Shown: positions 1-31,130, counted from the stretch's first letter. The stretch is DNA of 64,000 bases from Tupaia tana (GCA_026018925.1 JAKSZU010000016.1:78006059-78070058); one strand, 5' to 3'. Numbers and translations are program-made. Notes: generated from the sequence alone by a model not told the origin.

Positions 1-1505
1 CCTTATTGCCGTATGCAGGCTGCTGAGACGGGCTCTCTCACCTGTAGCTTGTCTGAAAGATCCTTTATTCCATGTCTGTTTATAAAAGACATTTTTGCTG
101 AGTATACACTTCCAGAGTGACAGTTTTTTCTTACGGCATATTGAAGATACTCCACTGTTCTCCTGCTTGCATTGTTTCTGAGAAGTCTGCTGCGTGCTGT
201 CCTGCTTGCTCCTGTTGCGGTGTGTCGAGTGTTACTTCGCCCCGCCACCCCCAGCAGCTGCTTTTGGGATCCTCCTTTATCACTGATTTCAAGCTGTCTG
301 GTTGTCTGGTTGGGGCTGTGATGAGCTCTATGTTCGTTTTCTTCGTGTTTCTCCTGCACAGTATTTGCTGACCTTCCAGGATCCCTGGGGGCTTACAGTT
401 TTCATCAAATCCATGAAATTTTTGGCCATTCTTCACACATGTGGTACCCCCTAACCTCAGTGGCTGCTAAAGTCGCCCTGCAGCCTCCAGATGTCCTAGT
501 GCCCGTTTGTCCTTGTGTCATGTTGCAGTTTTTGTTGCCTCGTCTTCACCTTCACTGATCTTCAGCGGTGCCCCGTTTGCTGGTCATCTTGTCCATGCTT
601 TTTTTAATTCCAGGCATTTTGTTTTTCATTTTCAGAGGTCTGATTTGGGTATTTTTATCAACATTTCTGTCTCTCTTGATATATTCTTGTTTTCTTCTGC
701 CTTCTTGAATGTATAGAATACAGTTCTTAGTAACACGCATTCTTGTCTACTAATTTTGCCATCTAGATCTATTCTGTTGCACGGCTTGCAATTTCCAGCT
801 CCTCTGCATGCTTGGTGATCTTACAGGATGGCAGGCATTGTGGGTTTCATCTTGTTGTATGTTAACCTTTGTTCTGGGCACAGATAAGTTACTTGGAAAT
901 AGTTGGCTGTTTAGAGGATTGTTTTAAAGCTATATCAGGTGGTCACACAGTGGGTTTTAGTTCAGGGTTAATTTGTCTTACTGCATTTTTGCATTGTCAC
1001 TGAGAACTACCATGTTTCAGAGGTCTTTTGCTCTGGCTGATGGGACCCAGACTCTTGCTATCCCTACATGAGCTCTGAGGATTACGCCCCCTAATCCCAT
1101 CCGTCTGTAGTTCTTTCCTTGGCCCCAGTTAACTTCTTCACCCTCGTTCAGCAAGATCAGCACTTTTATTGGTGGGTCAGACAGAACCTTGTGCGGATCT
1201 CCAGGCCACGCTCTTTGTACCTCTACGATTCTAGTTGGCTCAGGCTCCTCAGATTCTTACTTCTGGCTCTGGCACAGACAGACACTGGCCTCTGTCAGTA
1301 TTTCCTTCCTGCACCACTGCCTGATCCCTCCATTCAGTGAGCTGGGCCTAGTCCTGCTGGTGGGAAGAATACAGCAGTTGTTGTGTGCAGTACGTCCAGT
1401 TGTGCTCTTCCATCCTGACCGGAGCAGAGGAATTTTCCCACCATGGATGCAAGGTCAGGTGGGATTGCTGTGACCCTCCACTGGTGGCTTGCCTTCGTGC
1501 ACTTT
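1..1505 (-). mobile_element. Old L1 3' end, antisense, in USP7 intron
   Basis: The + strand reads like the reverse of an L1M-class 3'UTR. Recognisable landmarks include the GGGTTTCATCTTGTTGT and AAGTTACTTGGAAATAG motifs and the C/T-rich tail. Called by memory of the consensus; the subfamily is uncertain. Confidence 0.5.
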
Positions 1506-1506
1506 T

Positions 1507-1752
1507 TTACCTTTTTTTTTTTTTATCCTTAAGAGAGATTTTTGCTATAGGGTGTCGCTGGAGAGAAAGACAGAAAGTGAGAAACCACCCCCCAGGTGGA
1601 ATGGCCATACCACAATCCATTCTCCAGTCTCCTCTTGGAATTTGGGGCACGCATGCACACACGCCAGTGTGAGTTTAAAGCCCCTGGGGTCCAGGACTCA
1701 AACTGCTGTCGGTCATGTGGGAGTCCAGCGATGCAACCATTACATCGTTTTC
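1507..1752 (-). mobile_element. SINE A-young copy
   Basis: T tract, then TTTGCTATAGGG; the head ends in GGGAGTCCAGCGATGCAACCATTACAT. Directly abuts the next SINE. Confidence 0.8.
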
Positions 1753-1970
1753 TTTTTTTAAAAAAATAATGCCAGAGGGCACACATATTTGGCAGAGAGA
1801 GACACAGAGAAAGCACCCCTCTGAGGGGACAGTCAAGCCACAGTCCCTCGCCACACTCCTTGGGACTTTGGACACACATGCCTAGTGTGTTTCTCAAGCC
1901 ACCAGGTCTGGGACTCAAATTGCTCTGTAGGATCTAGCCACCTTAACCACCGTGCCACTGTCTGACCCTA
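1753..1970 (-). mobile_element. SINE A-old copy
   Basis: Same orientation as its neighbour but lacking the CTATAGGG end; the head has GGATCTAGCCACCTTAACCACC. Confidence 0.7.
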
Positions 1971-2330
1971 TGCCTTCTTCATGTTGTATACAACAGAACT
2001 TAATTTTGTTTTTTATATTCTAAAATGCTTGTTATCTGTTTTCATTTTTTCTTTTATGTACTCCACCTGGAACAGGTGTGTGTGTGCTGGGGGTAGGATA
2101 TCAGGGCTGCCACATGTGGGTCAGAAGGTGACCCCCCCAGTGTTCCTTATCACTCTGTCCCCAGCCAGCTCTTCTTGCCTGTGCACATCTGTTTCTAGGC
2201 TCCTGGTTGATCAGACTTTCTTCCTGATTGTGGCTTCATAAATGACTGTTTTGATCAAAATGAAGTTAAGCTTAGCTACAGCCGCACATGTTGACTTAGG
2301 TTGCTCCTGGGCCCACCTGCCCCAACAGCT

Positions 2331-2410
2331 CTGCAGGGTAGAACCCTGTTGTCCCACCCACTCTGGAGCCTGAGGCAGGAGATTCGCAACATTGCAAGAC
2401 CCTGTCTTCT
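2331..2410 (+). mobile_element. 7SL-like SINE fragment
   Basis: Contains GTCCCACCCACTCTGGAGCCTGAGGCAGGAG and AGACCCTGTCTTC, as in Alu/FLAM-type 7SL monomers. Truncated and diverged. Confidence 0.55.
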
Positions 2411-2664
2411 TTTTTTTTTTTGAGAGGTTTTCGCTATAGGGCGCGTGCGCTCACCAGACAGACAGAAACAGACAGAAAGCGAGAAATCACCCCCCAGGGG
2501 GGATGGTCACGCCGCAATCCCTTCTCCATTCTCCTCTCGGGATCTTGGGCACGCACGCACACGCGCCCCGCGTGAGTTCTAAGCCACCAGGTCCGGGACG
2601 CGAACCGCGGTCGACTACGTGGGAGTCCAGCGACATAGCTGTTACGCTAATTGCTGGTTCCCAT
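2411..2664 (-). mobile_element. SINE A-young copy, well preserved
   Basis: Intact GAGAGGTTTTCGCTATAGGGCGCG end, CCCCCCAGGGGGG core and GGACGCGAACCGCGG B-box region. Inserted at the A tail of the 7SL-like fragment. Confidence 0.9.
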
Positions 2665-2921
2665 CAAGACCCTGTCTTACAAACAGAATGGAAACCTTGA
2701 CTCTTCCTTTAATGTTCTTGAGACATTTATCTGTGCCTTTGAGTTGAGTAGTGAGGATGGTGACAGTTCTTAACTCCAGCCTTCATTAGAGGCTAAGCCT
2801 TGCTGTTCATAGCTCTAGTTACTACATTCTCTTCTCTGGTGTTCCTAAATACACTCATTGAAACAGTTTACACCTGGCTTGACTGTATTGTAATTGAAGC
2901 TTCAGTGATCACTTTGGTTGA

Positions 2922-20913
<17,992 letters not shown>

Positions 20914-21394
20914 CCTCCTACCCAGTGTGTCCAGGCGAGGGACAGTGTGTGGGTGTGTGCCCCTTTTTAACAGCCCTAGAACTTTGGTACACGTGCACCC
21001 TATCCGAAGTCTTCAGCAAGAGGATTTGCTGCTGATGTTAATTTTATTTTGTTGAGGCTGTTCAGTTTGGCTTCTCTGTATCTATTGACTGCCCTTTTTG
21101 AGCAAAATGAAGGTGTTTTTATAAAGCTTGGATGCCAATGAGAGTTATTTTATGGTAACCACAATGCAAGGCGATTGTCAGCGTAATGGGGGAGAAAGGT
21201 TAGGAGCTGGCGAGTCACCGTGGCAGGGCTCAAGGCCGCTCCTGGCTGGTTCCGCTGCCTGGCTGCCCCCGGGCCCGTCCACCAGCCCCGCAGCTAGAGT
21301 CTTCTCTGTAGGCTCGTCCGACCCGTTTCCTTCAGTTATACTTTCAATGACCTTTTGTGCATCTGTAAAGGCAAAACAGAGAAACTCACAACCT

Positions 21395-21400
21395 AATAAA
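21395..21400 (+). terminator. USP7: USP7 proximal polyadenylation signal AATAAA
   Basis: Canonical hexamer 482 bases after the stop codon, followed by T- and GT-rich sequence. Likely an alternative short 3'UTR end. Confidence 0.5.
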
Positions 21401-22049
21401 TAGCGCTCTTTCCTTCACTGTGTGCATTGTCGGCCCTTCCTCAGTTCCTCCTCCTCCGCTGCCCGGGGTCTTCCTAGTAAACTGACTCACTCCCATGTGC
21501 ACTGCTTTCTGCAGCCCGATGGCACCGAGGACCACCTGACGGACGTTCTGGGGTCTCTGTATTACGGCACAACTGTTGTCAAGTGCAAGGAAGGTTGCTG
21601 TGCTGCCTCGGCACGCCCGGTCTCAGCAGTGCATACGAGCAGGGGAGAGAAATATGAATAGCATTTCGTGAAAATGGAACAGACGGAGCGTTGGAGAGCC
21701 TCTGAGCGAGAGGCATGCTCACTAGTGGTTAGGAAGCTGTGCAGTGTAGAAGTCGAAGGGGGAAGCGGGAGAGATGAGCTCGGCCATGTAGCGGAGGACC
21801 CCGTGCCGCCTGCCCGGGAGGAGCACCCGTCTGGCGAGCGGCAGGCCAGCCGCTCCTCGTGCGCAGCGCCTCTCGGTCCGGCCTTGCTTCCTGTCGTCGG
21901 GGCTCCTGCCAGCCACGTGTCTAGTATTGCGTGCAGTAAAATAGCATCAGCTCACACCTAGTCTCCATCCTTCTCCGGAATTTGTTTCTGTAGCAGCAGT
22001 GTGCACCAACTTTCCTGTATATTGCCTTTTTGCTGGAAAATGTATGTTG

Positions 22050-22055
22050 AATAAA
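22050..22055 (+). terminator. USP7: USP7 distal polyadenylation signal AATAAA
   Basis: Canonical hexamer in an A/T-rich context (GTTGAATAAAATTTTT), followed by GTGAGTGACGTGG. The likely main end of the transcript. Confidence 0.6.
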
Positions 22056-22920
22056 ATTTTTACTATAAAAATTATTCAGTGAGTGACGTGGAAAGTGGAG
22101 GAAGATTTTCACCCTCCCTGGAGATAGGAAATAGGCCCAGGAGACCTTTTCACGTACAAGGTCTTATGGGAAATGTACTTATCCCTCTGATTTCAGTTTT
22201 TGGGTTTTGTAGATTTTTTTGTTTTGTTTTCCCTCTGCTTAGTCGTATTTGAGCTTAAGAAATAGAAGTTTTCCAGGTGGGAGCCATGCACGAGGAGGAC
22301 GCCTGGGAATGGTCTTTGAGGTGATGGAAGGCGGAGCCCAGGGCAGGCCGGTCTGCACCTTGGAGCTCTGCGTCCTTGCCCTCTGCTGCGGGGTGCGTGC
22401 CTTCCGCTGCGAGAGCTGCCCTCAGTAGCATGTCGTAGGGACCCCGTGGGGACCTGGCCCCCGTACCTCCTCCCCATGGGCTCAAGTACACGTGGAGATG
22501 CTGGCGTGCCCCGGCTCCTGACCGGGGCCGACCACGGTCTCGGGTGGCTGAAACGGGCCACTCACCTGTAAGGTATTAAATGACTGTCCTTGTTCAGCGA
22601 ATGTTTTCTCTGTTGTGTGCTATGTTTACTTTTCCGTTCACTCCCAGCTAGGCTGGGAGTTTGGGCTCAGTAAGCTGAAGATGGGTGGACTTTCTTACAG
22701 GAGGGAAGTGAAATACCTTGGATTCGTTACCCCGGGATCCTGGGGACGTTGCCTCCTCCCCCTTGCGCATCCGCGCCATCGGTTGGCAGCACGGGGCTCT
22801 GCACAGCAGTGGGTCCCTGGAAGCCCTCATGTGAGCTTGCCGAGGCTTTCTCCCATCAGTAGCGTGCTCAGACGGGGCCATTGCTCCTGAGAGCTGCAGC
22901 CCCTCCTCCTCCATCGCCAT

Positions 22921-23047
22921 CCTGTCTGGATTTGAGGCACAGACACGCAGGTGCCCATTGTGTTTTCAAGCCCTTGGGCCAGGATTTGAACCAGGATTGG
23001 CCATGTAGGGTCCAGCTCCCTTGAGCACTGTGCCCGGGGCTGGCCCC
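22921..23047 (-). mobile_element. SINE A-old, partial
   Basis: TTTCAAGCCCTTGGGCCAGG, GCCATGTAGGGTCCAGCTCCCTTGAGCAC; 3' body missing. Confidence 0.5.
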
Positions 23048-23200
23048 AGAGCAGCTTCTTTGTACAGGCTGTTATCCTTGCAGCACTCCTGCTCCTTCCC
23101 AGGCCCTCTGGTAGTTCATCTTGGGACCACCTTTGCACATCTAATGAGAGCCGTGCGTCTCCACCAGTGTTAGCTGGTGTTCCTATATTAAATAAACGTG

Positions 23201-23352
23201 CGGGGTTGGCAGGTGGTGTAGTGGTTAAGGTGCTGGACTCCCACATGGCTGACCACGGATGGAGCCCCAGGCCTGGTGGCTTGCTTTCTCACTCTCTCTG
23301 GTCAAACTGAATAAGAAATAAAATTAAATAATTCTTCAAATAAATAAATAAA
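23201..23352 (+). mobile_element. SINE B copy
   Basis: GGTTGGCAGGTGGTGTAGTGGTTAAGG head, tail of AAATAAA repeats. Confidence 0.85.
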
Positions 23353-23667
23353 CGTGGGCTTATGTTAGAAAGGCTAAAGCAGCCTGCCCGGCCCGCGGGT
23401 CTGCAGCACCTAGCTGGGCGCAGCTCTCAGCCGAGCCAGGCCCTCTCGCCTCACCAAGGCTGGAGCAATGCTCTCCGCACTGTGATGTCCAGGGCTGCTG
23501 AGTCGCAGACAGCTGAGGCACACTGATGGCATCTGGGAATGAGATCCGGGAGTTTACTGAACCCCTTTGGATAAAACCACCTCACAGTTGTGGCGCCTTG
23601 AGGCTTTATGAACGGGGAGGTGATTTGTGACGAAGACACTTCCTCTTCTGTGGTTTTTGTGTTTCAC

Positions 23668-23825
23668 ATTCGAGCCAGGGTTGGCAAACTTTCTGGAAAA
23701 GGCCGGATAGTGAACAGCATTGGCTTCGCAGGGCGCCTGGAGTCACAACCGCCTGGCTTTGCTGTGGTGGCCACAGTGGACCCTCCAGCATCTGAGTGGA
23801 GGCGTGGGCTGGAGCCGTCTGGTCA
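23668..23825 (+). mobile_element. hAT-Charlie (MER20-like) fragment
   Basis: GGTTGGCAAACTTTCTGGAAAAGGCCGGATAGTGAACA and CAGGGC follow the MER20-type 5' end in order. The 3' part is unclear. Confidence 0.5.
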
Positions 23826-26320
23826 GCAGATGGGTGCTCCGGGGACGTGGAGCCAGCACTCTGCCCGCCCTGAAGGCCGCTGTGGGCACGTCAGATCTCA
23901 CAGCTGGGCCTCCGCCCTCAGTGCCAGTGGACTTGTGCACCGTCTGCGGTCCCAGTGCAGTCACCAGGCTCCATCCCGTAGAACTCGGCCAGCAGAAGGT
24001 CCTGCCCGCGTACCTTACTGCAGTGGCCGCTGGCCACGGGCCATATGGCTTAAGTGCTGAAGGAGTGGATCTTCATTTCATTCTGATTTTCACAGCTGCA
24101 CGTGAGTGGCGTCAGCTACGGCAGAAGACAGTTCTCACCATTCTCTCTCCGGCGGCTGGATGTGAGACAGGTGCAGTGGCTGCTGGTTTCATGACCTTCC
24201 TGTTAGAAGAGCCTTCAGGAGTGTTTCTTGTGGTGGGGACAGAACATTCCCCAGGTTCTGCGTCCTGCCGTGAGAGCAGCAGGCGCTGGTGCGCGGCTCA
24301 CCTGCCAGCTGAGCGAGGCTGGAGCCCTCGTCCCAACACGGTGGGCCCGAAGCACTGTCTGCGGTAGGTCTCTGCTCGTGTTCCCAAGGGGTCTGGCTGG
24401 GTCTGAGGCAGCCACGCGGGCGCTCGCAGTAAATGCTCTCATATTGCATAGATGTTCTGGAGAGGGAAAAGCCTGCAGATGCAAAGCCCTGTGACACCCA
24501 CACCTGTGTGACAGGCCCTCCAGTGGAGAGGAGTGCTGCTCGGCCCTTAACAACCCTTCCAAACTCCTTTCTGCACGTTTGCGGTGGGCGGGAAGGGGAG
24601 GGCCGACCTGTGTGGGCTGCTGTTCACGGAAGGGCTTCTGTCAGCCCCTCCTCAGTAGGTGGGTGGGCAGGGTTCATAGCAGAAATTCCCCGGGCCTGGC
24701 CTTGGTGCCCCTCTGCCCCTCACCCGAGGATGCCAGCTGGGGGAGGCTCTCCAGCTGATGACAGCAGGGCCCTGCTCTGGGGCCACACCGCACCCTCTCC
24801 CCTTCTGTGAGACCGCAGGGGAGGACTCTGTCTCGGCACTGGGCAGGCTTGGCAGGGAGAGGAGCCTGCTGGGTGCCGTCCCACAGCCCTGGCCGGCGAG
24901 GAGGTCTATGGGAAGCCCAGAGTAGACCAGAACCTGTCCTGGGCCTGGGGCCCTCACTGCCCCTCACCTTTCCCTGTTCCAGGTCCGCCGCTCAGCCCTC
25001 GCAGGTGGAAAGATGGGAGCTGTTCCCTAGTTCAGTGACATGCCAGCAGCTTACCAAGCTTATGTGCCAAAGCAGACCCCTGGCCTGCTTCTGACCCCAG
25101 GCTCCTGCCAACCCCTCCTGGGCTGCCCATTGGACGGCCCCACAGGTTGGCGAAGAGACGGTCCCTGCGCATGGAGAAGCGGGTCGACCTCAGGGTAGAG
25201 GGTGCAGGAGGAGGAGAACGGGGCCCCCAAGTCCTGCAGCTCGGGCCTGGGAGAGCAGCACCACACTGCCGCAGCATGAGGCGGACACGTGGGGCGGCAC
25301 CGACTGCTTTGGGCCGTGTTGTCTAAGGGGCGACCATGGAGGCCCTGAGCCGTTTGGCCTGGGGGTGCTTGGCCAAGGAGCAGCCATTGTTCCTCCTTCC
25401 CCCATGCTGCCTCTAGAGCATGGTCCTGTGCAGCTGGAACAGCCAGGACTCCACGTGATCCTTCCACTTCAAGAATTGGCAAGTGACACGTTCCCAACAC
25501 CCAGCAGTCAACCCAGAAGGCTGGGACTGTTGGGTGGGGTCAGGGAAGGATGGTGACCAGAGCAGGGAGGAAACTCACGGTCGTGACGTGGACCTGGCTG
25601 CTGCTGCCACAACAGGAGAGTTCCCTGGGACAGGAGGGCCCAGCGCCCCAGCGAGCCCTGGCCGGCAGAGCCCGCGGAACTGCAGCCACGCATTCCTCCA
25701 GGGGATGCCATGAGCCGAGGGTGTCAGGCTGTCACCGCCGCAGCACCCATGTCTGGACCACCCGGAAATCAGGCAAGGCCAGCAAATTGCTTCAAGTGCT
25801 TGGAGCTGGACTGCAGGAGTGTCTGTCGCAGCAGGACCTGTGACTACCACGACAGCCTGGCAGCCTCTGCAGGGCCACACCCCAAGGCGGGGCTCCCTGT
25901 GGCCTCGGAGGCTGGGGGCTCCAGCCCCCATCCTATTTGCGACTGCAGCCTCGCTGTAAGATACAGCGCTAACCGGTGACCGTCCATCCTGACCACCTGG
26001 GGCTCCTGTCTCCCGTGTTGCCATGGCACGTCCGGGTTGTAGTTTATTACAGCGAAGTTATTTGCTTGGCAGCGTTTCCAGGGGCTGGGTTCTTCGTGTG
26101 TGTCAGAAACTTTACCATCCAGTCCTAAAACGTGTGCAACACGGGTCTCTGGACACGGACACTGGGGCTTCCGCTCCTACGGCTAGTGCCAACTGTGACA
26201 TCGCTCCTTCCAGTTTTCTGCGGCCCCTGGTGGGGATGGCATGAGGCAGGCGCTGGGGAACTCCAGAGACGTCTTCCAGGAGCTCATCCCGCCTCCTTCC
26301 CTGGTTGGTGCGACTTAACC

Positions 26321-26374
26321 TGTCGTCGTCGTCGTCGTCGTCGTCGTCCCCCCCCCCCCCCCCCCCCCCCCCCC
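26321..26374 (+). repeat. (GTC)n adjoining a 27-C run
   Basis: About nine pure GTC triplets run straight into 27 consecutive C. On the other strand this is G27(GAC)n. Confidence 0.95.
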
Positions 26375-27860
26375 GTCACATCAGATCTTGGACAGTGGCT
26401 GTTACCTGACTAAGGCTTCCAGGAACCTCTTGGCCTAGAAGCCAACCTGATTGGAGGTTCGCAACTGCCTCCAGGCCTCCAGCTCTGCACACATGCACAC
26501 GCACTCGTGCACCACTGCACGCACTGCTGCTCGCCTCCACACCCTTGCTCTTTGGTGCTGGGGTCTTACGGAGCTGCCGGTCTGCCTCCAGGCCTTGGTC
26601 TCTGCACCGTAGGGTGGGCTGTACTGCCCTCCTGAGGCTGGTGCCAGCATTACAGCGCCCGAACCACACTAAGAGGCCATGTACTTCATGTGCCCACAGC
26701 TCCTGTTTTTCTCTTCCCCCTGATCCGTCCTGCATTTCTCTTTTCCCTTCTCTGCAATTCATTTCAACTGAAAAGATGTGGAGTAATAGCACATTTTGCA
26801 AAGTTAAAACATCCCCTAGTTGTGATCTTGGGTTTTCCTTCACCCTCTCCCCTTTCCTGACCTGGTCCCAGAGCATCCATCCCTTAGTCAGGCTGTGGCT
26901 GTGAAGGATCTTTAAGGAATGAACCCACTGGGGAGCCCAGCTAGATTTCATCTCCCGTAAAACCCTGTCCCCCCAGGCCCCGGGGCTGCTCAGCTGGAGT
27001 GCGTGAGGATAGGGCTGAGATGGGGGCTGGGGTTCTGGGGAGCAGCGAGTGGTCGAGTTAGCACCGGCTCTCTGGCCCGAGGCTCGCAGTTGGCTTCCCA
27101 TGACCCACTGCAGAGTTTGGACACATCTGAGGGTGGCGTGTCCTAGGCAGGACCAGCTGGCGAGATCAGCTGACCCTGATTCCACTCACACCCATCAGCC
27201 ATAAGAGGGCGGGAGGGGAGGGTCGGCCGGATTCCTTCCAGGAGGGGAGGACATCATTGCAGGGCGAGGGCCTGCCCTGGAGAGGGAGGGCAGGGTGAGA
27301 GGAGGTGGGGCCCTTCCAGCCGCCAGGCCACGGAGGCGGGAAGAGGGAGCCACTCAGACCCTCTGGGTTTGTGGGGCCCCTGGGGCTTGCGTCCAAGAGA
27401 GAGAAGACTGTGGGGTGAGGAGTTGAGGATGGAGGTCGAGAGCTGATATGCAGAGCGGGTGGTGGGGGACCTGCAGCCCAGAGAGGGGCTGAGGGGACCC
27501 GGGCAGGAGGGACAGACAGGAAGGTGCCGCATCTGTGCCATCTAGCCCTGAAACTCCTGTGACGCGTTGGATGTGGACACCAGGGCTTCCGGCCCCACGG
27601 CCGCTGCCACCCGGGTGAGGGCGGGACCAGGAGCCAGTGTGAGCACGCAGGTGAGGGGCTGGGTAACCGGACAGGTTAGGAGGTGGGAGGAGCCCGAAGT
27701 GACAGGGTGGGCCGAGGCCAGGTGTCTGAGGCGGCGGAAGAGGAGGGAAGGACCCACAAGGGCCACCCACGCACCTGTGGGCTGCTGGGCGCCACCCCGC
27801 CCTCGCCGCGCCGCAGGCAGGATGCAGACGCGGTGCCGGCTGTGCGGCCGTGCGTAGCCG

Positions 27861-27866
27861 TTTATT
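27861..27866 (-). terminator. LITAFD: LITAFD polyadenylation signal
   Basis: TTTATT on the + strand, AATAAA on the coding strand, 9 bases downstream of the stop codon. Confidence 0.75.
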
Positions 27867-27875
27867 GCTCAGGGC

Positions 27876-28460
<585 letters not shown>

Positions 28461-29470
28461 TCAGACCCCTGTGGCTTCTCTGCAGGTGCCATCCAACGGC
28501 CACCTGGCCTGGCCCCCACTGCCACCATCCCGTCTGTGAACCTTGGCCTCCCTTGGTCCAGTGCCTGTGGCCAAGATGCACATGACGGGGGTGAGTGAGT
28601 CTGAGCCAGTCTCTGGGTCCACAGCCCCGTCCCCGAGGTTCTCATGCTGTTCTCTGGCCAGTCGGTTCCCACCGCTGTGCTGCGGAAGGCCTCCACACCT
28701 TGGGAAAAAGGCGCAGGACATGCAAAAAAGCAGACCTTCTTGTTGGCTGTCCTGTCTTTCCTTAACATGACAGACTTGCCGTTGCACAGCGAGACCAAAA
28801 GAGTGTGTTATCTGAGAACTGCAGCCCCGTCTGCGTTCCGGGTGGGGACTGGACGTCCTTCCGACACGCTTGTGTATCCCAGACCAAAGGCTTGGGCTTG
28901 GGCTGGACAAACCATCTCAGGGTGGAGGGGCTCGCGACCACCACAGGCTTTGGCTTCCTTTCAGGCAGGGGTGAGGGCATGCAGGGGTCTGGGGAGCAGG
29001 TGCCCTGGTGTGTGGGGGTACATTTGATTTGGCAGGAAAGGAGGGAAAGGGGGGTGTGTGGCTGGGAGTGGGGCGCCCTGCAGGCTTCCCCAGGGAGGCA
29101 TCTTCCCTGGAGGATTCACAGTCCAGCCTCCAGAGACGGAAGTCGGTGGGAGACCTCGAAGCCCAGGTCACCACCACCTGGGACTCTGCATTCCCCAACT
29201 CTGTGGGTGGGTTGGGCTTCGCAGAGTGAAAACGGGAGCTTGCTGCATAACCCCCCCCGCCCCCCGCAGGAAAGGCTGCTCCAGCCCAGCCAAGCCCAGC
29301 CCAGCTCAGCCCACCGGGGTCTCAGGAAGGAGGAGCTGCTTCATGGCTCCGGGAGGGGGCAGGGGAGCAGGGCTTTCCAGAGGAACTATAGTTGGAGTGA
29401 CTCCTGTGCTCAGAAAAGAGCCTGGGGAAGCCCAGGCTGGAGAGGGGAGAGGGGCGGGCAGGGCACTCAC

Positions 29471-29569
29471 CTGTATGGACCACCGGCATGTTTTGGTGGT
29501 ACCCAGGCTGAGGCACCTGGGTTCCCCGGGGAAGGGGAGGAAGGAGAGAGGAGTAGGGAGGAGGCGGCT
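29471..29569 (-). CDS. LITAFD: Probable upstream LITAFD exon with PPxY motif
   Basis: 99 bases between a good acceptor (CTCCCACAG) and a strong donor (ACAG|GTGAGT). The frame is open and its phase joins correctly to the next exon. It encodes PPPPYSSLLPP to QPGYHQNMPVVHT. LITAF and CDIP1 carry proline-rich N-termini with PPxY motifs for WW-domain ubiquitin ligases, so the content fits. The start-codon exon is not identified. Confidence 0.6.
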
Positions 29570-29633
29570 CTGTGGGAGAAAGGAAGAAAGCCCCCTCAGG
29601 TCAGGGCTCCCCGTGTGGCAGGCCTAGGGGTCT

Positions 29634-29646
29634 GTGGTGGTGGTGG

Positions 29647-29677
<31 letters not shown>

Positions 29678-29803
29678 GGTGGTGGTGGTGGTGGTGGTGG
29701 TGGTAGTGGTGGTGGTGGTGCTGGTGGTGGTGGTGGTGGTGTGGTGGTGCTGGTGGTGGTGGTGGTGCTGTGGTGGTGCTGTGGTGGTATTGGTGCTGGT
29801 GTG
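29634..29803 (+). repeat. (GGT)n microsatellite, 170 bp
   Basis: Long runs of GGT interrupted by GCT, AGT and TAT. It lies just upstream of the PPxY exon of the - strand LITAFD gene, so its transcript would carry (ACC)n. Confidence 0.95.
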
Positions 29804-30129
29804 GCTAGCAGGTGGAGGACCTGGGATCCAGGCGTTTCCTTCCCCACCTGTGCCCTCGCCACCTCAGAAGTGCCAGGAAGTTCAGGATGTGGAAACAGAT
29901 GGGGCAGCTAGATCTTCTCTGATACGGAGGGGCCACACCGGGGTGCAGGGGTAATGCAGCGGGACCCCGCACTTCCCCCAGGGCCCCGCACATGTGTGCG
30001 TGCCCCTGGCCCGGGGTGGATGCATCATGAAGCCCTGCTGCAGGTCTCTCTCTCCTCTCAGAAGCAGACAAGTCTTCATATCGAGCATCTGTCACTTGTT
30101 ATGCCCTGTCTAAACTCCGCACACGCTTC

Positions 30130-30245
30130 TCTGCGTTGACTCTTAAAAGACCAGAGAGGCAGGCGTGTGCTAATCCAACTTTGCAGGTGTGGAGACAAGG
30201 CTTGGAGAGGTCGCCCTGCCTCAGGTCACACCGGGATCAGTATCT
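30130..30245 (-). mobile_element. MIR fragment
   Basis: GGTGTGGAGACAAGGCTTGGAGAGG and CAGGTCACACCGGGATC resemble the reverse MIR core. Confidence 0.5.
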
Positions 30246-30909
30246 GCTCCAAGGATGGCACCGAAGTCTGACCCCCTCCAGAGACCAAGCTGTACAGTAA
30301 GCCTTCGCCCCTGGCCAGGGTGGCTCCCCTGGGGTGTGACCATCTGGAGGGGACTCCGGCCCTGGTCCCACCTCGTCCTTCCCAGCCAAGGCTGCCTCTG
30401 GAGCACATCCAGCCCCACCCCTCGCCCAGCCCTCGGGCCTCTCCAGGGTGCCTGTGCAGGCCCAGGGGAGACCCAGAGTGTGGGCCAGGAGAGGGGAGCA
30501 CAGCACCCCATAATCGTAACCATGAGTGAGCAATGGGGATCCCTGTGCGTCCCCACCGAGGACCATGCAGGCACCCTGCACAGGCACCTGGGCTTCGTCC
30601 AGAGCCCCCTGCCCCTCCCAGGAGGGAGCAGAACCTGGTGCTAGAGGGGCCACCGGGATCTGTCCAGCCAGCGCCCCCTCCAGAGTGGGGGCCAAGAGCA
30701 GGAAGCCCCCTCCCCACACAGCCCTGACTCGCAGGAAGACTCTTGGCCTGCCCGGCGCCCAGCTCCCTGCCGGGCTGTCTTTCGTGCCCTTGTCCAGGTG
30801 GAGAACCGAAGGAGGAGACTGACTGGCCTGGCGCCCCAGGGCGTCCTTCTCACCTCGGGCTGGGCTGAGTGAGCAGCTGCCCGGGCTATGCCAGTCCTCT
30901 CTTAGAAAC

Positions 30910-31130
30910 TAAAAGAGATTTTTTTTTAATTTGCCAGAGTGCACACCCGCTCGCCAGAGAGAGGGGAGGAGAACACACCCCCCCATGGGCATGGTCACGC
31001 TGCCTCCCCCCTCCACTTCCCCATCCTGTCAGGATCTGGGGCGCACGCGCATGCCCCGGGCGGGTTTCAGCCCACTGAGGCCAGCCATGTGGGATCTGGC
31101 GCCCTCGGCCACCAGGCCATGCGGCCCAGT
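30910..31130 (-). mobile_element. SINE A-old copy
   Basis: TTTGCCAGAGTGCACACCCGCTCGCC end, GGGATCTGGCGCCCTCGGCCACCAGG head. Confidence 0.7.

Larger units (their letters stand above)
20914..22075 (+). other. USP7: USP7 3' untranslated region
   Basis: Non-coding sequence from the stop codon to just past a distal polyadenylation signal. It contains a proximal AATAAA (21395) and a distal one (22050) and no SINE insertions, in contrast to the introns. The exact cleavage sites are inferred. Confidence 0.7.
22081..27835. other. Spacer between convergent USP7 and LITAFD
   Basis: I recognise no gene here. Apart from the repeats listed separately it is GC-rich unique-looking sequence, especially 23.7-26.2 kb. 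Open frames up to about 270 codons lack recognisable domains or splice structure and overlap one another on both strands. Confidence 0.6.

Noticed and set aside
28805..29911. 368-codon + strand open frame ending in poly-glycine
   Set aside because: It lies antisense to the LITAFD PPxY exon and owes its length to the (GGT)n array.
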